A stretch of 64,000 bases of DNA. Origin: Alphaproteobacteria bacterium (lineage in GTDB: Bacteria > Pseudomonadota > Alphaproteobacteria > Micavibrionales > Micavibrionaceae). Position numbers and translations under genes: made by a program. This document shows positions 61,782 through 64,000 of the stretch, one piece after another. How positions within the stretch are numbered: the first letter of the stretch is position 1; every line of letters starts with the position of its first letter. The stretch is from contig NVTV01000003.1 in NCBI GenBank assembly GCA_002401695.1, positions 62,001 to 126,000 on the forward strand, read 5' to 3'. The notes beneath the pieces are model-generated. The model saw nothing but the letters and a program-made list of their open reading frames with translations. It ran no database searches and was not told where the DNA came from.

Positions 61782-62663
61782 ATGAACAATATCAATATAT
61801 TAATTGCCGAAGACAATGAAATTTCCCGTGAATTGATGAGCAGTATCCTCAGCACGCAAGGATACAATATTATCCCTGCCTCTGATGGTGAAGCTGCGAT
61901 AAACGCCACGAAAAAGCACACGATTGACCTTGCTTTGGTTGATTTGAATATGGAACCAAAGGGCGGCTTTGAATTTGTGAAATACCTTGTCACGCATGGT
62001 ATTAACCTGCCCGTGGTGATTATAACCGCCGATGATTCCAGTGATATCCTGATCCGCGCAAACGAACTTGGCGTTACGCGCGTTCTACAAAAACCGGTGG
62101 AACCTAACAGACTGATAAGTGTTGCCCAGCACGTTTTAAAACGCTATGGCCACAATATTAACGCGATTGCCGTGACACGCCACGACTTACAATATTCGCA
62201 CGATCAGTTGATGCAACGTGCAATCGAGCTGGCCGAGCGCAATGCCAAAACCAAGAAAGGCGGCCCATTCGGCGCCGTGGTTACAGATGCACAAGGCCAA
62301 ATTCTGGGTGAAGGCACAAATGGCATTACATCGCGCGTTGATCCAACCGCACATGCCGAGATTATGGCGATCAGGAAAGCCGCAGAAAAATTGGGACGCG
62401 CCGACTTGTCCGACTGCATTTTATATTGTTCCAGCGAGCCAACAATGATGGGGCAAGCCCTTATCATCAGCGTCGGTATTAAACACGTCTATTACGGGCT
62501 TAGTCATAAAGAGATCAATATAATCCGCTCCCACGAAAACAAAGTGCGCGCGGAACTGGGCAATACAGAAAATAAAGATACACAATACACCCAGATCGGC
62601 CATGACGACGCCATGACCATGTTCGAACGCTGGCAAGCGATGGATGATAAGTTAGAAGATTAA
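61782..62663 (+). CDS. Response regulator receiver domain fused to a degenerate guanine-deaminase-like domain
   Basis: Residues 1-120 form a CheY-like receiver: EDN acidic pair, phospho-acceptor Asp in ALVDLNM, Thr in VIITADD and Lys in LQKPVEP. Residues ~135-290 match the GuaD branch of zinc deaminases: KGGPFGAVVTDAQGQILGEG, DPTAHAEIMAIRKAAEKLG (HAE kept) and DCILYCSSEP. The expected zinc motif PCxxC is replaced by PTMMG, so both Cys ligands are gone and classic deamination is unlikely. It may be a ligand sensor or signalling output. ATG at 61782 with GAG eight bases upstream. No histidine kinase is adjacent. Confidence 0.8.
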   Translation: MNNINILIAEDNEISRELMSSILSTQGYNIIPASDGEAAINATKKHTIDLALVDLNMEPKGGFEFVKYLVTHGINLPVVIITADDSSDILIRANELGVTRVLQKPVEPNRLISVAQHVLKRYGHNINAIAVTRHDLQYSHDQLMQRAIELAERNAKTKKGGPFGAVVTDAQGQILGEGTNGITSRVDPTAHAEIMAIRKAAEKLGRADLSDCILYCSSEPTMMGQALIISVGIKHVYYGLSHKEINIIRSHENKVRAELGNTENKDTQYTQIGHDDAMTMFERWQAMDDKLED

Positions 62664-62695
62664 TCTGCTCTTATTCTCTTAAAGTTAGAAGGGGA

Positions 62696-62998
62696 TTAAC
62701 CGCCTCTGACTTGCTTAAGAAAATCATTAACGGCTTGATCCAGACTATTTGACAAATCAGCAATATCATTCGCCGATGTCTTAAGCATTTGTGCAGCTTG
62801 TCCCGTTTCACCGGCCGCCGTTTGAACACCGCCAATAACATCTGCAACCTGTTTAGCATTCCCAGATACACTGGCAATACTTCTGGTAATTTCAGAAATA
62901 ACAGCATTTTGCTCCTCTACCGCGCCTGCTGTACCTGTTGAAGCCTCATCAATCTCGGCAATATCTTGCCTCAAAGTTATGCAGAGAAACAGGAGCAA
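62696..62998 (-). pseudogene. C-terminal remnant of a methyl-accepting chemotaxis protein
   Basis: From about residue 11 the frame reads like the tail of an MCP signalling domain (ASTGTAGAVEEQNAVISEITR, then helices ending LDQAVNDFLKQVRGG). Only ~85 residues remain. The sensory part, membrane helices, HAMP and the hairpin tip are missing; the first 10 residues come from unrelated sequence. Probably a decayed gene, not a small functional protein. Confidence 0.72.
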
Positions 62999-63028
62999 CC
63001 AGAAGGCTAAGAATATAGTGCCTAAATC

Positions 63029-63454
63029 CTACTTTTTATAAATCAAAGAAAAGATAATCCCCAGACCGAGGATTTCAAAAAACGTCCCGCAAAACCACAC
63101 TGCAGCCAAACTCAACGGGATTGGTAGATACGGATAGATCCCGAACTGCGCCACGCCCAAAACAAGCCCCAAAGCTATGCCGAAACGCACACCTTCACCC
63201 ACGCCTGTGCCTTCAAAATTGCGCGTAAACACATAGGCAAGAGTAATAACAAAGGCAAGCTGACACGCCATAGCTATTGAGAAAAACGCCTGCATTTCAT
63301 CCAGCCCGCGCCATAAATGGGCTGTCGCTTGATACTGATCAGCCAACAACACGCCATGAAGTGCGAAATCATACCCAAAGACAAATGCAAAGCCAATGAG
63401 AGTCATGCTCCAAAATCGTATAATATTAACACCAGTGATCGGGCAATTTTTCAT
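63029..63454 (-). CDS. Small integral membrane protein of unknown function
   Basis: One hundred and forty-one residues with about four membrane helices (FWSMTLIGFAFVFGYDFALHG, SIAMACQLAFVITLAYVF, FGIALGLVLGVAQFGIY, LAAVWFCGTFFEILGLGIIFSL; each slightly abridged). Possibly DUF1761-like, but not certain. Coding use is normal. Confidence 0.6.
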   Translation of the reverse strand: MKNCPITGVNIIRFWSMTLIGFAFVFGYDFALHGVLLADQYQATAHLWRGLDEMQAFFSIAMACQLAFVITLAYVFTRNFEGTGVGEGVRFGIALGLVLGVAQFGIYPYLPIPLSLAAVWFCGTFFEILGLGIIFSLIYKK

Positions 63455-63487
63455 CGCAGAATATCCTTTATTGTTCAGGGTCTAATC

Positions 63488-63949
63488 TTAAACCAACTCA
63501 AACACAGCGTCAATTTCAACAGCAACACCAAGCGGTAATGACGGCGCGCCAACAGCAAAGCGTGCATGCTTGCCCGCATCGCCCATCACATCGGCAATCA
63601 AATTGGATGCGCCGTTAATAACAACAGGCTGATCCGTAAAATCAGGTGTACAATTCACAAAGCCGCCCAATTTCACACAACGCGCAACCTTTGACCAATC
63701 CCCACCGACCGCGTCATTCACTTGCGCCAGAATATTCAACGCGCAGGCCTGCGCCGCTTTTGCGCCCTCCTCCACGCTTACAGTATCGCCAACACGGCCT
63801 AAATGCATTTTCTCACCATTTAAGAAAGGGATTTGGCCGGACACAAAAATCGTCTTGCCCGAAATAACATATGGCACATAGTTTGCCGCTGGCGCAGCTA
63901 CACTTGGAAGAGCCAAGCCCAAATCTTGTAGTTTTGTTTGAATATTCAT
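63488..63949 (-). CDS. RidA-family protein (YjgF/UK114)
   Basis: Enamine/imine deaminase family that clears reactive 2-aminoacrylate in characterised members. It has YVISGKTIFVSGQIPF, VNCTPDFTDQP and the C-terminal HARFAVGAPSLPLGVAVEIDA with the catalytic-type Arg. About 153 residues, belonging to the longer RidA subgroup. ATG at 63949 follows AAAGGG. Just upstream, a frame ending FAAIMAEDE-stop (63969) runs off the window and may be the end of another gene. Confidence 0.9.
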   Translation of the reverse strand: MNIQTKLQDLGLALPSVAAPAANYVPYVISGKTIFVSGQIPFLNGEKMHLGRVGDTVSVEEGAKAAQACALNILAQVNDAVGGDWSKVARCVKLGGFVNCTPDFTDQPVVINGASNLIADVMGDAGKHARFAVGAPSLPLGVAVEIDAVFELV

Positions 63950-64000
63950 ACGTTTTACCCTTTCAGATTCATTCATCCTCTGCCATAATCGCAGCGAAAT

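Noticed and set aside
62671-62907. Second minus-strand frame over the MCP fragment
   Set aside because: It is an out-of-frame shadow of the MCP tail and shows no MCP-like residues.
1-64000. CRISPR array, insertion sequences, prophage
   Set aside because: No regularly spaced repeats, transposase-like or phage structural proteins were seen. The only clear repeats are those listed.

Overview
The window is a gene-dense stretch of a bacterial chromosome, of intermediate G+C by eye. It is most probably from an alphaproteobacterium. The evidence is the cell-cycle regulator GcrA, a single bifunctional RxKD-type RelA/SpoT protein beside rpoZ, the acpS-lepB-rnc-era order, the dapD/dapE region facing truA-fmt-def, and the glmU-glmS pair. 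A Micavibrio-like lineage would fit the pilin-like proteins and the IcmL homolog, but I cannot prove it from sequence alone.

Layout. 1-2.1 kb: rlmB, a small AT-rich Sel1-repeat gene bracketed by a duplicated rlmB 3' end, and a 560-base gap holding a probable structured RNA. 2.1-10.7 kb: rpmI-rplT and pheS/pheT, interrupted by a secreted GH-like protein, a HAD hydrolase, an orphan IcmL/DotI homolog, a GNAT and an Ala-rich unknown. 10.7-13.1 kb: an acyl-CoA ligase and a double cold-shock protein. 13.2-18.5 kb: three tandem large prepilin-like proteins sharing one extracellular module. 18.5-26.3 kb: gcrA and the era-rnc-lepB-acpS-DUF2062 / rsh / rpoZ block, with apt and a parS-like site set inside nested inverted repeats. 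26.4-32.4 kb: a family 5 uracil-DNA glycosylase, leuA with a leucine-rich leader peptide, Trm112-like, CnoX-like and YbaK proteins, two small unknowns and tRNA-Gly(GCC). 32.5-45.6 kb: an AT-rich glycosyltransferase, glmS/glmU, DUF3108, a FemAB-like protein, dapD, a stand-alone HD (ppGpp-hydrolase-like) protein, dapE, truA, an EamA permease, fmt and def. 45.6-51.2 kb: rmuC, a pilin-like protein and the engB-yidC-yidD-rnpA-rpmH cluster. 51.4-57.8 kb: a surface/envelope region with an unknown protein, a TpsB-type outer-membrane transporter without visible partner, a sulfotransferase, a glycosyltransferase, three consensus DnaA boxes and a beta-barrel protein. 57.8-64 kb: a small secreted acidic protein, clpS-clpA, a second pilin-like paralog, a response regulator fused to a cysteine-less deaminase domain, a chemotaxis-receptor fragment, a membrane protein and a RidA homolog.

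How it fits together. Most genes are housekeeping: translation (rpmI, rplT, pheST, fmt, def, truA, rpmH, tRNA-Gly), envelope precursors (glmS, glmU, dapD, dapE), protein export and turnover (lepB, yidC, yidD, clpS, clpA), and global control (rsh, rpoZ, gcrA). The accessory content is mostly surface-directed: five pilin-like proteins at three loci, an outer-membrane TpsB barrel, and polysaccharide-type enzymes.

The most distinctive signals are the REC-pseudodeaminase fusion, the leuA leader peptide, the parS-like site in stacked hairpins, the DnaA-box cluster, the unidentified RNA at 1.66-1.92 kb, and the paralogous pilin array. The parS-like site, DnaA boxes and rpmH cluster together hint that the window may lie near the replication origin. 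No CRISPR array, intact insertion sequence or prophage was seen.
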